Source: Mesorhizobium plurifarium
GTDB taxonomy: Bacteria > Pseudomonadota > Alphaproteobacteria > Rhizobiales > Rhizobiaceae
Direction of reading: 5' to 3'
Length of the DNA: 64,000 nt
Assembly (NCBI GenBank): GCA_000824785.1
Contig: CCNB01000007.1
Coordinates: 228,183-292,182, forward strand
Below the pieces are notes generated by a model, which made no database searches, was not told the DNA's origin, and was given only the letters and a program-made list of their open reading frames with translations. Each line of letters opens with the position of its first letter. Positions within the stretch are counted from its first letter, which is position 1. Made by a program: the position numbers and the translations under genes. This document shows positions 1 to 9,221 of this stretch, piece by piece.

Positions 1-1
1 C

Positions 2-559
2 GAGGTCGCGCTGGAGCTTGGCAAGGGGCGTATCGCCGGCCTGGTCAACAATGCCGGCGCCGGCGGGCGCGCCGCCTTCGACCAGACGACGCTCGACGAC
101 TGGAACAGGACGATGACGGCCAACGCCACCTCGGCCTATCTGTTCACGCGTCATGCCTTGGCAGGTCTGCGGGCCGCGCGCGGCGCCGTGGTGACGATCT
201 CGTCGGTGGCCGGTCTGGTCGGCGAGGAGGGGCTTGCGATCTACACCGCCTCAAAGGCGGCGCTGATCGGCCTCACACAAGCGCTGGCACTCGAATACGG
301 CTCGGAGGTGCGCTTCAACGCCGTCTGCCCGGGTCAGATCGCCACGCAGATGATGGCAAAGACGCTGGCCATTCCTGGCCGGCGCGAGAAGCTGGAAAAG
401 CGCATTCCCGCGGCGCGCCTCGGCACACCGGAAGATGTCGCCGAGGCGGTCGGCTGGCTGCTCTCTCCCGCCGCGGGCTTCGTCAACGGCGCGGTGCTCA
501 GCGTCGACGGCGGCGAGACCGCCGGCTTCATGACGCCGCGCGACGATCCGCAGGCCTGA
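2..559 (+). CDS. short-chain dehydrogenase/reductase, 3' part
   Basis: The frame is open from the left edge, so the N-terminus and the Rossmann glycine motif lie outside the window; about 185 residues are visible. They show the classical SDR features in order: NNAG, a Ser before VAGLVG, the catalytic YxxxK (YTASK), and the C-terminal PGQI and SVDGG segments. SDRs of this kind oxidise or reduce hydroxyl/keto groups with NAD(P)H in the cytoplasm. The stop codon lies 3 bases from the end of the convergent E1-type dehydrogenase gene, so this is the end of its transcription unit. The substrate cannot be told from the sequence. Confidence 0.93.
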   Translation, partial: EVALELGKGRIAGLVNNAGAGGRAAFDQTTLDDWNRTMTANATSAYLFTRHALAGLRAARGAVVTISSVAGLVGEEGLAIYTASKAALIGLTQALALEYGSEVRFNAVCPGQIATQMMAKTLAIPGRREKLEKRIPAARLGTPEDVAEAVGWLLSPAAGFVNGAVLSVDGGETAGFMTPRDDPQA

Positions 560-562
560 CTT

Positions 563-2749
563 TCAGCCCAGCGGTCGCCCCTGATCGGCCATGACCTGGC
601 GCACGCCGCGCTCGATATCGGCGGGGCGTGCGCAAGCGGCGGCCTCGAGCACCTTGGAAATGCTGGGCGAAGCCTCGCCGCCATGGACGCGCTGGACAGG
701 CTGGTCGAGCCAGTCGAAGCAGCGGTCCTGGATCTCGGCGGCGAGCAGGCCGCCATAAGACGTGCCGCGGGCGCCTTGCTCGACCACCAGCACATTGCCG
801 GTCTTGCGGATAGAGGCTTCGATGGTCTGCCAATCGAGCCCGGCGCGATCGAGCGAGCGCAGGTCGATGACCTCGGCGTCGACGCCAAGACCTTCGACCG
901 CCTCGAGCACCGGGCGCACCATGGCGAGGTAGGTGAGGATCGTCATCGTCGTGCCCTGGCGCACGACCTTCGCCTTGCCGAGCGGGATGAAATAGTCGAG
1001 GTCGTCGACCGGAGCCGGACCGGTGGAATTGTAAAGCTCCACATGCTCGATGACGAGCACGGGATCCTTGCAGCGCAGCGCGCTGTTCATCAGGCCGACA
1101 TAGTCGAAGGGTGTCGAAGGGGCAACGATGCGCCAGCCGGGCGAGGTGGCGAAGATGCCGGCCGGGTCCATGGAGTGCTGCGAGCCGTAGCCGGTGCCCA
1201 TCGCGACCTTGGTGCGCAGCACCAGCGGCACGTCGATATCGCCGCCGAACATGTGGCGCGCCTTGCCGATCTGATTGAAGACCTGATCGGCCGCCACCCA
1301 CATGAAGTCGGGGTACATGAACTCGACGACTGGAAGGTAACGGCCGTCCATGGCGATGCCGCCGCCGAGGCCGGTGAAGGCGGCCTCACTGATCGGCGTG
1401 CCGAGCACCCGGTCCGGGAAGGCGGCGGCAAGGCCACGCGTCGCGCCGTTGGTGCCGCCCTTCAGCCGGTGCACATCCTCGCCCATGACGACGATGCGGT
1501 CGTCCGTCGCCATGCGCCGCTGCATGACGTTGGCCACGGTGTCGATGAATTTGGCGTTGCCGTCGATCGCGCCGCCGAAGGTTTCGAGCTCCTCCGTGCG
1601 CTGGCCGGAAAGTTCGGAGAGATCGCCGCGGATGCCGTGGTCGCGAAACCCTTCGTCCGGCCATAGCGCCGGCTTGATGCGGTTCTTGCCGTCCGCCTGC
1701 TCGACGAGCTCGGCGGCGACATCGGCCATCAGCGCGAGCGCGCGTTCGCGCAGAGCGGCAACGCCCGAGCTGCCGATGATCTGACGTTGTTCCATTTCGC
1801 TCGCAAGCCGGTCGAGCGGGTCGCGCGTCCGCCACGCCGCTTCCTCGGCCTTGTCACGGTAGCCGAAGACGCTGCCGGGCAGCGGGCCGTTCTGATGGAA
1901 GTAGCGATAGACATCGGCCTCGATGATGGCCGGCCCGCCGCCATTGCGCATCAGCTCCATGGCTTCTTTCGTCGCAAGATAGACGGCGAGGGGGTCCATG
2001 CCGTCGACCTTCCAGGCGGGAATGGCGAAGGCCGATCCGCGCGCCGACAGGCGCGGCTCGGCGGTCGCTTCCTCGACATGGGTCGAGACGGCATAGCGGT
2101 TGTTCTCGATGAAGAAGCAAAGCGGCAGCTTCCAGGCGGCGGCAATGTTCATCGTCTCCAGCACCGAGCCGATGTTGACGGCGCCATCGCCGAAATAGGC
2201 AAAGGCGACATCGCCCTTGCCGGCCCGCTTGTGCGCCCAGGCGGCGCCGGCAGCCAAGGGCACGCCGCCGCCGACGATCGCGTTGGTGCCGAGATTGCCG
2301 GCTTCGGCCCAGCGCAAATGCATCGAGCCGCCACGGCCGCGACAGAAGCCCTGTGCGAGGCCAAGGATCTCGGCGAGCGACCTCTGGGCGAGATCGCGGA
2401 TGGCCGGTGAAAACTCCGCCGCTGGCAAGAGCCCGTCTGGCGCGACATAGCGGATCGACTTGGCGAGGAACTGGTGATGCGCGCGATGGGATCCATTGAT
2501 CTGATCGCCGGCGCGCATCAACGCGGCCGAGCCGACGGCGCCCCCTTCCTGACCGACGGCGGAATGGGCGGGTCCATGCACCAGGCCCTGGCCGGCGAGG
2601 TCCAGCACTTTCTCCTCGAAGGCGCGGATCAGATGAGCCGAAACCAGCATCGATTCCAGCGCAGCCGGATCGGCGTCGTCCCAGTCTGCGCGCGTCGTGC
2701 GCAGTTCGCGCCAGGGAGCCGATGGGGCCAATGTCGCATAGTCGGGCAT
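563..2749 (-). CDS. thiamine diphosphate-dependent 2-oxoacid dehydrogenase E1, alpha and beta fused
   Basis: About 728 residues. The N-terminal part is an E1-alpha module with the thiamine diphosphate motif GDG (residues 187-189) and NN (216-217). From about residue 400 the protein is an E1-beta module (GEDV, then PISEAAFTG and EFMYPDF). Such enzymes decarboxylate 2-oxoacids (pyruvate, branched-chain) or cleave acetoin, passing the acyl group to a lipoyl E2. No E2 or E3 gene is present in the window. I chose the ATG at 2749 because AGGAAG lies 5 bases upstream; ATGs at 2791 and 2830 are in frame but fall in the control region that carries ATTGGATAC boxes. The gene follows the FAD oxidoreductase on the same strand. 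Confidence 0.88.
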   Translation of the reverse strand: MPDYATLAPSAPWRELRTTRADWDDADPAALESMLVSAHLIRAFEEKVLDLAGQGLVHGPAHSAVGQEGGAVGSAALMRAGDQINGSHRAHHQFLAKSIRYVAPDGLLPAAEFSPAIRDLAQRSLAEILGLAQGFCRGRGGSMHLRWAEAGNLGTNAIVGGGVPLAAGAAWAHKRAGKGDVAFAYFGDGAVNIGSVLETMNIAAAWKLPLCFFIENNRYAVSTHVEEATAEPRLSARGSAFAIPAWKVDGMDPLAVYLATKEAMELMRNGGGPAIIEADVYRYFHQNGPLPGSVFGYRDKAEEAAWRTRDPLDRLASEMEQRQIIGSSGVAALRERALALMADVAAELVEQADGKNRIKPALWPDEGFRDHGIRGDLSELSGQRTEELETFGGAIDGNAKFIDTVANVMQRRMATDDRIVVMGEDVHRLKGGTNGATRGLAAAFPDRVLGTPISEAAFTGLGGGIAMDGRYLPVVEFMYPDFMWVAADQVFNQIGKARHMFGGDIDVPLVLRTKVAMGTGYGSQHSMDPAGIFATSPGWRIVAPSTPFDYVGLMNSALRCKDPVLVIEHVELYNSTGPAPVDDLDYFIPLGKAKVVRQGTTMTILTYLAMVRPVLEAVEGLGVDAEVIDLRSLDRAGLDWQTIEASIRKTGNVLVVEQGARGTSYGGLLAAEIQDRCFDWLDQPVQRVHGGEASPSISKVLEAAACARPADIERGVRQVMADQGRPLG

Positions 2750-2935
2750 CAGGACTTCCTGCCGGGCTGGTGGCTGGTTTGAGAAGCTCATTGGATACGA
2801 TAACGACGTGTCTTGCCTTTTGGAAGGCAAAATTTGCCGCCCATCATTATCATTGGATACATTGAGTGGATATGCCGGCCTCCCGCCGAGGTGGCGCGCG
2901 ACGCGATCGGCACTCGATACCGCGCGCCGGCGCCG
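2750..2935 (-). promoter_or_regulatory. control region of the E1-type gene with two ATTGGATAC boxes
   Basis: This 186-base gap lies upstream of the E1-type gene and downstream of the FAD oxidoreductase. ATTGGATACGAT is at 2790-2801 and ATTGGATACATT at 2852-2863; a weaker GTGGATAT follows at 2866-2873. The same 9-mer occurs twice upstream of the TorT-like gene (6376 and 6439). Between the boxes is a short hairpin (TTGCCTT 2813-2819 with AAGGCAA 2824-2830). The near-palindromic boxes look like regulator sites; assigning them to the GntR/FCD regulator encoded at 4060-4749 is inference. Confidence 0.5.
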
Positions 2936-4057
2936 TCAGTCCGTCTCAGGCGCCAGGATGCGCGCCACTTGCTCGGCAATCGCCAGGCTGGAGGTCAGGC
3001 CGGGGCTTTCGATGCCGAACAGGTTGACCAGGCCATCGATGCCGTGCGTTGCGGCATCCTGGATCACAAAGTCGCTGTTGGCTTCGCCCGGACCGGAGAG
3101 CTTCGGCCGGATGCCACTGTAGGCCGGCTGCAGGCTGCCGTCGGCCAGGTCCGGCCAGTATTGGCGGATCGCATCGTAGAAGCGTTTGCCGCGCGCGGGA
3201 TCGACGCGGTAGTCGAGCGTATCCGTCCATTCGACGTCGGGCCCGAACCGAGCCGTGCCGCCGAGATCAAGTGTCAGGTGGACGCCGAGGCCGCCCGGTT
3301 CGGGCACGGGGTAGATCAGCCGCGAGAAGGGCGCCCGGCCCACCACGGAGAAATAATTGCCCTTGGCATAGCGAAGCGTCGGCAAGAATTGCTGGTCGAA
3401 GCCTTCGAGCGAGCCTGCCAGCGCGACGGCGCCAAGGCCGGCCGCGTTGATGAGGCGCGGTGTGGCGATCTCGAAACCTTCGCCGCTTGCCGCGTCCCTC
3501 GTCTGGAGCACGATACGACCGGTATCGATGCGGCCCGAAACGATGCGTGTGTTGAGCGACAGCATCGCGCCGCTTTCCTCGGCATCGCCGAGCAAGGCGA
3601 GCATGAGCGCATGGCTGTTGATGATGCCGGTGGAAGGCGAGAGCAGCGCTTTGGTGCAACGAAGCGCCGGTTCCAGGTTCTGCGCCTCGGCGGCGGAAAC
3701 GAAGCGCAGATCGTCCACGCCGCAGGCCGCTGCGCCAGTCCGGATCGTGGCGAGTACGGGCTCCTGGGCCTCGTCGGTCGCGACGATCAGCTTGCCCGAG
3801 CGGCGATGCGGGATCGCGCGTTCCGCGCAGTAGCGGTAGAGCATGTCGCGGCCGGCGACGCAGAGGCGGGCCTTCAGCGATCCGTGCGGATAGTAGATGC
3901 CGGCATGGATCACTTCCGAATTGCGCGAGCTGGTTTCGGTGCCGATGGCGTCCGCCGCTTCGAGGATCAGCGTTTCAAGGCCCCTCGCGGCGAGCCTGCG
4001 AGCAACCGCGAGGCCGATGACGCCGGCCCCGGCGACGATGCAGTCGACCTGTTCCAT
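2936..4057 (-). CDS. FAD-dependent oxidoreductase, LhgO/DAO family
   Basis: 373 residues. The N-terminal FAD-binding motif GAGVIG is at residues 10-15, followed by a Glu at the end of the second strand (LILEAA) and by [15 protein letters not shown], the segment typical of L-2-hydroxyglutarate oxidase-like members of the D-amino-acid oxidase superfamily. The C-terminal [10 protein letters not shown] and [15 protein letters not shown] blocks fit the same group. The enzyme should oxidise a 2-hydroxy acid (or a related compound) with FAD and pass electrons to oxygen or quinone. The start lies 3 bases after the end of the GntR gene, so the two are co-transcribed. The substrate may be an intermediate of the locus rather than 2-hydroxyglutarate. 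Confidence 0.88.
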   Translation of the reverse strand: MEQVDCIVAGAGVIGLAVARRLAARGLETLILEAADAIGTETSSRNSEVIHAGIYYPHGSLKARLCVAGRDMLYRYCAERAIPHRRSGKLIVATDEAQEPVLATIRTGAAACGVDDLRFVSAAEAQNLEPALRCTKALLSPSTGIINSHALMLALLGDAEESGAMLSLNTRIVSGRIDTGRIVLQTRDAASGEGFEIATPRLINAAGLGAVALAGSLEGFDQQFLPTLRYAKGNYFSVVGRAPFSRLIYPVPEPGGLGVHLTLDLGGTARFGPDVEWTDTLDYRVDPARGKRFYDAIRQYWPDLADGSLQPAYSGIRPKLSGPGEANSDFVIQDAATHGIDGLVNLFGIESPGLTSSLAIAEQVARILAPETD

Positions 4058-4059
4058 AC

Positions 4060-4749
4060 TCAGTTCGCCTGGCTGACGCCGGCGGCATGCCTGCTGAAGA
4101 GCCGCTCGAGAATCACATTTCCGCCTTCGGTGATGTCGGCGATGATCGCACGTTCGGCGGCATCGGCATCCTTCTTTTCGACCGCGGCGAGAACCGCATG
4201 ATGGTTGTCGATCATGGCGCGGCCGCCTTCGTGGTAGGATTCCGCGATCAGCGGCCCCATCTGCAGCCAGAGCCGGTTCAGGATGCCGCGCAGCACCACC
4301 ATGTCACCTATGTCGGCAAGCGCGAAGTGGAACGTCTGGTTGAGTTCCAGCCCTTCGGTCCAGTTCCTGTCGGCGATCGCGCGCTCGTTGCGGGCGATCA
4401 GATCGCGCAGCCGCTCGATATCCCTGGCCGTCGCCTTGAGCGCGGCCTCGCGCGCGGCAAGCCCTTCGAGCTTCAGCCTGATCTGGCGGATCTCGCGATA
4501 GCGTTCCAGCGTGATGATGGGAACGCGCACCTCGCGCGCCGATTTTTGCACCAGAGCCTCGTCCTGGATGAGGCGCAGGATGGCGTCGCGGACCGGCGTG
4601 ACGCTGGTTCCCAGGGACTGGGCGAGATCGCGGATGGTCAGCCTGGCATCCGGCGCGAAACGTCCCTTGATCAGCGCCTCGGCGACGCGCGCATAGACGG
4701 TTTCGCCGAGGTTTTCGCGCTCGAGCGTTTCGAAGCTGAAGCTCGCCAT
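4060..4749 (-). CDS. GntR family transcriptional regulator, FCD type
   Basis: 229 residues. An N-terminal winged helix-turn-helix ([16 protein letters not shown], about residues 44-60) is followed by an all-helical FCD ligand domain with the expected Asp/His metal-binding positions (NQTFHFAL, then a DNHHAVL segment). FCD regulators usually repress neighbouring catabolic genes and release DNA on binding an organic acid. The gene is divergent from the aminotransferase and co-transcribed with the FAD oxidoreductase, so it is the likely local regulator. Candidate operators are the TATAAGATATA elements at 4798 and 6345 and the ATTGGATAC boxes. Confidence 0.92.
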   Translation of the reverse strand: MASFSFETLERENLGETVYARVAEALIKGRFAPDARLTIRDLAQSLGTSVTPVRDAILRLIQDEALVQKSAREVRVPIITLERYREIRQIRLKLEGLAAREAALKATARDIERLRDLIARNERAIADRNWTEGLELNQTFHFALADIGDMVVLRGILNRLWLQMGPLIAESYHEGGRAMIDNHHAVLAAVEKKDADAAERAIIADITEGGNVILERLFSRHAAGVSQAN

Positions 4750-4790
4750 GCCGTTCCCGTCCCGTTTTTTGGCTACCGGCCCAAAAGGGC

Positions 4791-4819
4791 TTGACAGTAT
4801 ATCTTATAAGAAACATGAT
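4791..4819 (+). promoter_or_regulatory. promoter with operator-like TATATCTTATA upstream of the aminotransferase
   Basis: TTGACA at 4791-4796 fits a -35 box; 17 bases downstream CATGAT (4814-4819) could serve as -10. The spacer holds TATATCTTATA (4798-4808), the exact reverse complement of TATAAGATATA found next to the TTGACA at 6339-6344. A perfect palindrome TCTTATAAGA lies at 4802-4811. Location between the two hexamers is typical of a repressor site. Confidence 0.5.
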
Positions 4820-4914
4820 GCATCAAACAGCATAATGCAAGAGGGAACTGCGACCCCTTGGACGAGGGGCAGGCAGGGCAATTCCCGCTTGGACGCCTGC
4901 AGACAGGAGCCGTC

Positions 4915-6291
4915 ATGGACGCCAGACCGAATTCCCCCGAAGCCCGCGACATTCGCTACCACCTGCATGGCTACACCAACGCCCGCAAGCATCAGGAGAC
5001 GGGGCCGCTGGTGATCGAAAAGGGCGATGGCGTCTATGTCGAGGACATCGCCGGCAACCGCTACATCGAGGCGATGGCGGGCTTGTGGAGCGTCGCCGTC
5101 GGCTTCTCGGAAAAGCGGCTGGTGGACGCCGCGACGCGGCAGATGTCGAAGCTGCCCTTCTATCACGACTTCGGCTCCAAGGCGCATTCACCGCTGATCG
5201 ACCTGGCCGAGAAGCTGGTGCAGATGGCGCCGGTGCCGATGAGCAAGGCCTATTTCACCAATTCCGGTTCCGAGGCCAACGATACGGCGATCAAGATGAT
5301 CTGGTATCGCTCGAACGCGCTCGGCCAGCCGGCGCGCAAGAAGATCATCAGCCGCAAGCGCGGCTATCACGGCGTCACCATCGCCTCGGCGAGCCTGACC
5401 GGCCTGCCCAACAACCATCTCTCCTTCGACCTGCCGATCGCCAATATCCTGCATACGTCGACGCCGCATCACTGGCGCGACGCGGAGCCCGGCGAGAGCG
5501 AGGAACAGTTCTCCGCACGGCTTGCCGACGAGCTGGAAAAGCTCATCCTTGCCGAGGGGCCTGAAACGATCGCCGCCTTCATCGGCGAGCCGATCATGGG
5601 CGCCGGCGGCGTCGTCGTTCCGCCCGCCGGCTATTGGGAAAAGATCCAGGCGGTGCTGTCGAAATACGGCATCCTGCTGGTGGCCGACGAAGTGATTTGC
5701 GGCTTCGGCAGGACTGGCGAGATGTTCGGCTCGCAGACCTTCGGCATCAACCCCGACATCATGGTGCTGTCCAAGCAGATCTCGTCCTCCTACCTGCCGA
5801 TCTCGGCACTGCTGATCAACGACAAGGTGTTCGAGCCGATCGCCGACGAGAGCGACCGCATCGGCACTTTCGGCCACGGCTTCACCGGCGGCGGTCATCC
5901 GGTCGCCGCGGCCGTCGCGCTGGAGAACATCAAGCTGATCGAGGAGCGTGACCTTGTCGGCAATGCGCGCAAGGTCGGCGCGCACCTGCAGGCAAGGCTG
6001 CGCAAGCTCGCCTCGCATCCGCTGGTGGGCGAGGTGCGCGGCGTCGGTCTCATCGCCGCGGTCGAGCTTGTCGCCGACAAGGCGACCAAAGCGCCGTGGG
6101 GCAAGCCGGCGGCGCTCGGCGCGCTGGTCAATGGCTTCCTGCAGCAGAACGGCGTCATCTCGCGCAACATGGGCGACGCGATCGCCTTCTGTCCGCCGAT
6201 GATCATCACCGAGGCGCAAATCGACGCCCTGGTCGATGCCTTCCAGCGGTCGCTCGACGCTGCGTTGCCGCAGGTCTACCCGCAGGGCTGA
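4915..6291 (+). CDS. class III aminotransferase (omega-amino acid:pyruvate type)
   Basis: 458 residues, the normal length for the family. Visible elements are GSE at residues 118-120, RKRGYHG, the cofactor aspartate in ADEV (D258) and the Schiff-base lysine in LSKQISS (K287). The family moves an amino group from an omega-amino acid, amine or diamine to pyruvate or another 2-oxoacid using PLP, in the cytoplasm. The ATG at 4915 is preceded by AGGAG with a 6-base gap, so I prefer it to the longer in-frame start at 4858. The gene is divergent from the GntR regulator and is followed by the TorT-like binding protein, which suggests that the imported compound or a product of it carries an amino group. 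Confidence 0.92.
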   Translation: MDARPNSPEARDIRYHLHGYTNARKHQETGPLVIEKGDGVYVEDIAGNRYIEAMAGLWSVAVGFSEKRLVDAATRQMSKLPFYHDFGSKAHSPLIDLAEKLVQMAPVPMSKAYFTNSGSEANDTAIKMIWYRSNALGQPARKKIISRKRGYHGVTIASASLTGLPNNHLSFDLPIANILHTSTPHHWRDAEPGESEEQFSARLADELEKLILAEGPETIAAFIGEPIMGAGGVVVPPAGYWEKIQAVLSKYGILLVADEVICGFGRTGEMFGSQTFGINPDIMVLSKQISSSYLPISALLINDKVFEPIADESDRIGTFGHGFTGGGHPVAAAVALENIKLIEERDLVGNARKVGAHLQARLRKLASHPLVGEVRGVGLIAAVELVADKATKAPWGKPAALGALVNGFLQQNGVISRNMGDAIAFCPPMIITEAQIDALVDAFQRSLDAALPQVYPQG

Positions 6292-6338
6292 AGGGCTTCG
6301 TCAGGTATTCGGCGCGGTGGCGGTTGCTCTTTCTCGCG

Positions 6339-6450
6339 TTGACATATAAGATATAAGATGTACGTTGCGATGCTTATTGGATACATTCGTATTGCAATAC
6401 GCCGTTAAACATTATGAAATGCCAACGCAGAAGTGGCAATTGGATACAAA
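6339..6450 (+). promoter_or_regulatory. promoter region of the ABC operon with TATAAGATATA and two ATTGGATAC boxes
   Basis: TTGACA (6339-6344) is followed directly by TATAAGATATA (6345-6355), the same 11-mer as in the aminotransferase promoter on the opposite strand. Downstream are ATTGGATACATT (6376-6387) and ATTGGATACAAA (6439-6450), the same boxes as upstream of the E1-type gene. All lie in the gap 6292-6514 before the binding-protein gene, so aminotransferase, dehydrogenase and transporter promoters share cis elements. Confidence 0.5.
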
Positions 6451-6514
6451 GGCAAACGAAGCCGAAATCGAGAAAACATCAGCCCAGCAGGGCGCTGAAA
6501 AATGGGAGACTGAT

Positions 6515-7573
6515 ATGAGAGGATTGAAGAAATCACTGGCCTTGGCGCTGTCGGCGACGGTGCTGTCGGCCGGAATGGCGCAGGCCGCCGACTGGTGGCC
6601 GTTCAAGATCGCTTCGGCCAAGGACGGCGATCTGAAGAATGTCGGAGAGATCGAGTACAAGCCGCTCGACAAGGCGGAGAAGCCCTGGAAGCTCTGCGTG
6701 CTCTTCCCGCACCTGCAGGACAGCTACTGGGTCTCGGTGGACTATGGCATCGTCGAGGAAGCGAAACGCCTCGGCGTCAAGGTGACGGTGCTGCAGGCCG
6801 GCGGCTACACCGCCCTGCCGAAGCAGATCTCGCAATATGACGACTGCGTCGCCTCGGGCGCCGACGCTATCCTGATCTCGGCCATCTCGGAAGCTGGCGT
6901 GGCGGCCAAGATCAACGAGGGCATGGGCAAGGGCATCGTCAACATCGCCGTCGCCAATCCGATCCTGGAGACGCCGATCACCGCCCGCATCACGCCCGAC
7001 TTCTACCAGAAGGGTTTTCAGACCGGCGAGTATGTGAAGAAGTATCTCGGCGACAAGCAGGGCACCGCAGTGGCCTTCCCCGGGCCGCAGGGCAGCGGCT
7101 GGGCCGAGACCTACATGAACGGCTTCCGCGACAGCACCAAGAGCGGCAACATCAAGCTGGTCGGCGAGATGTTCGGCGAGGCCAGCGTGCCGGCGCAGCT
7201 CAAATTGGTCGAAGACGCGCTGCAGACCCATCCGGACGTCAACGTCATCTGGGGCGGCGCGCCGACGGCGGAGGCCGCGATCGGTGCTGTGGCCGATGCC
7301 GGCTTGAGCAACGTGACGATCATGTCGTCCTATGAGAACCAGACCATGCTGAAGGCCGTCAAGGACGGCTCGGTGCTCGGCTTCGCCACCGAGTATCCGG
7401 TCATCATGGGACGCATCGGCGTCGACCTCGCGGTGCGCGCGCTGGAGAAGAAGGATCACGAAAAGGTCCTGCTGGTTGCCCCCGGCATCGTTACCAAGGA
7501 CAATGTCGACAAGATCGACACGACCCAGATCTTCGCGCCGGACAACTGGCGCCCCGTGTTCTCGGTCGAATAG
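6515..7573 (+). CDS. TorT-like periplasmic sugar-binding-fold protein of an ABC importer
   Basis: 352 residues with a signal peptide (basic MRGLKKS, hydrophobic core, cleavage after AQA near residue 24). The mature part resembles E. coli TorT: WWPFK, then KPWKLCVLFPHLQDSYW, VLQAGGYTAL and the C-terminal APDNWRPVF. TorT in E. coli is a sensor-kinase accessory for trimethylamine N-oxide; here no kinase is present and an ABC ATPase and two permeases follow, so this copy should be the ligand-binding part of an importer. The ATG at 6515 has GGGAG 6 bases upstream; a longer start at 6365 would place promoter boxes inside the gene. Confidence 0.87.
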   Translation: MRGLKKSLALALSATVLSAGMAQAADWWPFKIASAKDGDLKNVGEIEYKPLDKAEKPWKLCVLFPHLQDSYWVSVDYGIVEEAKRLGVKVTVLQAGGYTALPKQISQYDDCVASGADAILISAISEAGVAAKINEGMGKGIVNIAVANPILETPITARITPDFYQKGFQTGEYVKKYLGDKQGTAVAFPGPQGSGWAETYMNGFRDSTKSGNIKLVGEMFGEASVPAQLKLVEDALQTHPDVNVIWGGAPTAEAAIGAVADAGLSNVTIMSSYENQTMLKAVKDGSVLGFATEYPVIMGRIGVDLAVRALEKKDHEKVLLVAPGIVTKDNVDKIDTTQIFAPDNWRPVFSVE

Positions 7574-7578
7574 TAACG

Positions 7579-7656
7579 AGGCCGCCGGCGCGGCCTTCAG
7601 CTTCGCGATTATATCGCGATCCTCCCGGCCTGACCGCCTTGCAGAAGGCGGTCAGG
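7579..7656 (+). terminator. two hairpins between binding-protein and ATPase genes
   Basis: AGGCCGC (7579-7585) pairs with GCGGCCT (7590-7596), and CCTGACCGCCTT (7629-7640) pairs perfectly over 12 bases with AAGGCGGTCAGG (7645-7656). Neither has a following T run. Their place in the 7574-7733 gap suggests partial termination or 3'-end protection that keeps the binding protein transcript more abundant than the rest. Confidence 0.6.
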
Positions 7657-7733
7657 CGACTTGACGCAATTCCGGGCGAACCGCCGCGCAGTTTGCTTGA
7701 ATTGCTCTTGCCGGCTTTGGGCCTTTGGACGAG

Positions 7734-9221
7734 ATGCTGGAAGTTACAGGGTTCACCAAGAGATTCCGCGGCATCGCCGCGCTCGACAATGTCGACTTCT
7801 CCCTCAATGAGGGCGAGGTCCACGCGTTGCTTGGCGAAAATGGCGCCGGCAAGTCGACGCTCATCAATCTCATTGCCGGCACGTTTCCCTGGGCCGAAGG
7901 CGTCTACCGCATAAACGGCCGCACAATCACCAGCCTGACGCCGCAGGTGGCGCAGGAGATCGGCATTGCCGCGGTCTTCCAGGAATTCAGCCTGGTGCCC
8001 GACCTCACCGTGGTCGAAAACATCTTCCTCGGCCGCGAACAGTCGTCCGGACTGTTCCTGAAACGCAAGCAGATGCGCCAGGCCGCGGCCGAGCTGCTCG
8101 ACAGTCTCGGTTTCCATTTGCCGCTCGACGAGAAGGTCGCCTTCCTGTCGCGCGCGCAAAAGCAGATGGTGGAGATCGCCAAGGCGCTGCGCATGCGGCC
8201 GAAGGTGCTCATCCTTGACGAGCCGACCGCGTCGCTCACCGACGGCGAGGCGGAGAAACTGTTCAATGCCGTGGCGCTGCTCAAGGCGCGCGGCGTCGGC
8301 ATCATCTATGTCTCGCATCGCATGAGCGAGATCCGCAACCTCTCCGACCGCGTCACCGTGCTGCGCGGCGGCAAGAAGATCGGCACGGTGGTCACGGCCG
8401 AGATTTCGGACGAGGGGCTGATCGAAATGATGGTCGGCCGTCCCGTCGAGCAGCTCTTTCCGAAGATCGAGCACAAGCCCGGCGCGGTCAGGCTCGAGGT
8501 GCGGGATCTCACGACGGAGAAGCACTCCGTCATCGGCGCTTCCTTCACCGCCCGCGCGGGTGAGGTGGTCGGTCTTGCCGGCCTCGTCGGTTGCGGGCGC
8601 AGCGAGCTCTGCCGCGCCGTGTTCGGCCTGGAGACCATCGAGGCAGGCACCATCAGCCTGGGCGACAAGCCGGTCGAGCGGCCGACGCCGACGTCGATGC
8701 TTGCCGCCAATGTCTGCTATTTTCCGGCCGATCGCGGATCGGAAGGCCTGGCACTGGCGCGATCGGCGCGCGAGAATGCGACGATGAGCTCGCTCGACCT
8801 GCCGGCGCTGTCGTCCGGACCGGTGCTGAAGTTCTGGCGCGAGACCGAGGCGATCAAGGAGCCGCTCGGCAATCTCGCATTGCGACCGATGGCGCCCGAG
8901 CGCAGGGCCTCCGCCTTCTCCGGCGGCAATCAGCAGAAATTGATGCTGGCGCGTGGCCTTATGAAATCTTTCGATGTCTATCTGTTCGACGAACCCACCG
9001 TCGGCATCGATGTCGGCGCCAAGGCCGATGTCTACAATCTCATCAAATCGCTGGTCGAGGCAGGCGCCTCGGTCGTCGTCTCGACGTCCGAATTGCCGGA
9101 GCTGATCAATCTCGCCTCGCGTGTCTATGTCATGCATGAAGGCAAAATCGTCGCCGAGCTTGCCCAGCATGAGCTCAGCGAAGCCCAGGTGCTGTCGCAT
9201 TATTTCGGAGGGCACGCATGA
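7734..9221 (+). CDS. sugar-type ABC transporter ATPase, two tandem nucleotide-binding domains
   Basis: About 495 residues. The first ABC domain has Walker A GENGAGKST (34-42) and Walker B LILDEPT, with a degenerate signature (LSRAQ). The second domain has a degraded Walker A (GLVGCGRSE), a good signature (FSGGNQQK) and Walker B LFDEPTVGID. This is the RbsA/MglA/XylG arrangement. The ATG at 7734 is used; a TTG at 7725 is in frame. The gene ends in an ATGA overlap with the first permease. Confidence 0.93.
   Translation: MLEVTGFTKRFRGIAALDNVDFSLNEGEVHALLGENGAGKSTLINLIAGTFPWAEGVYRINGRTITSLTPQVAQEIGIAAVFQEFSLVPDLTVVENIFLGREQSSGLFLKRKQMRQAAAELLDSLGFHLPLDEKVAFLSRAQKQMVEIAKALRMRPKVLILDEPTASLTDGEAEKLFNAVALLKARGVGIIYVSHRMSEIRNLSDRVTVLRGGKKIGTVVTAEISDEGLIEMMVGRPVEQLFPKIEHKPGAVRLEVRDLTTEKHSVIGASFTARAGEVVGLAGLVGCGRSELCRAVFGLETIEAGTISLGDKPVERPTPTSMLAANVCYFPADRGSEGLALARSARENATMSSLDLPALSSGPVLKFWRETEAIKEPLGNLALRPMAPERRASAFSGGNQQKLMLARGLMKSFDVYLFDEPTVGIDVGAKADVYNLIKSLVEAGASVVVSTSELPELINLASRVYVMHEGKIVAELAQHELSEAQVLSHYFGGHA

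Noticed and set aside
6515..7573. TMAO-respiration sensor accessory TorT
   Set aside because: No torS, torR or torA is near; the next genes encode an ABC importer, so use as a binding protein is more likely.
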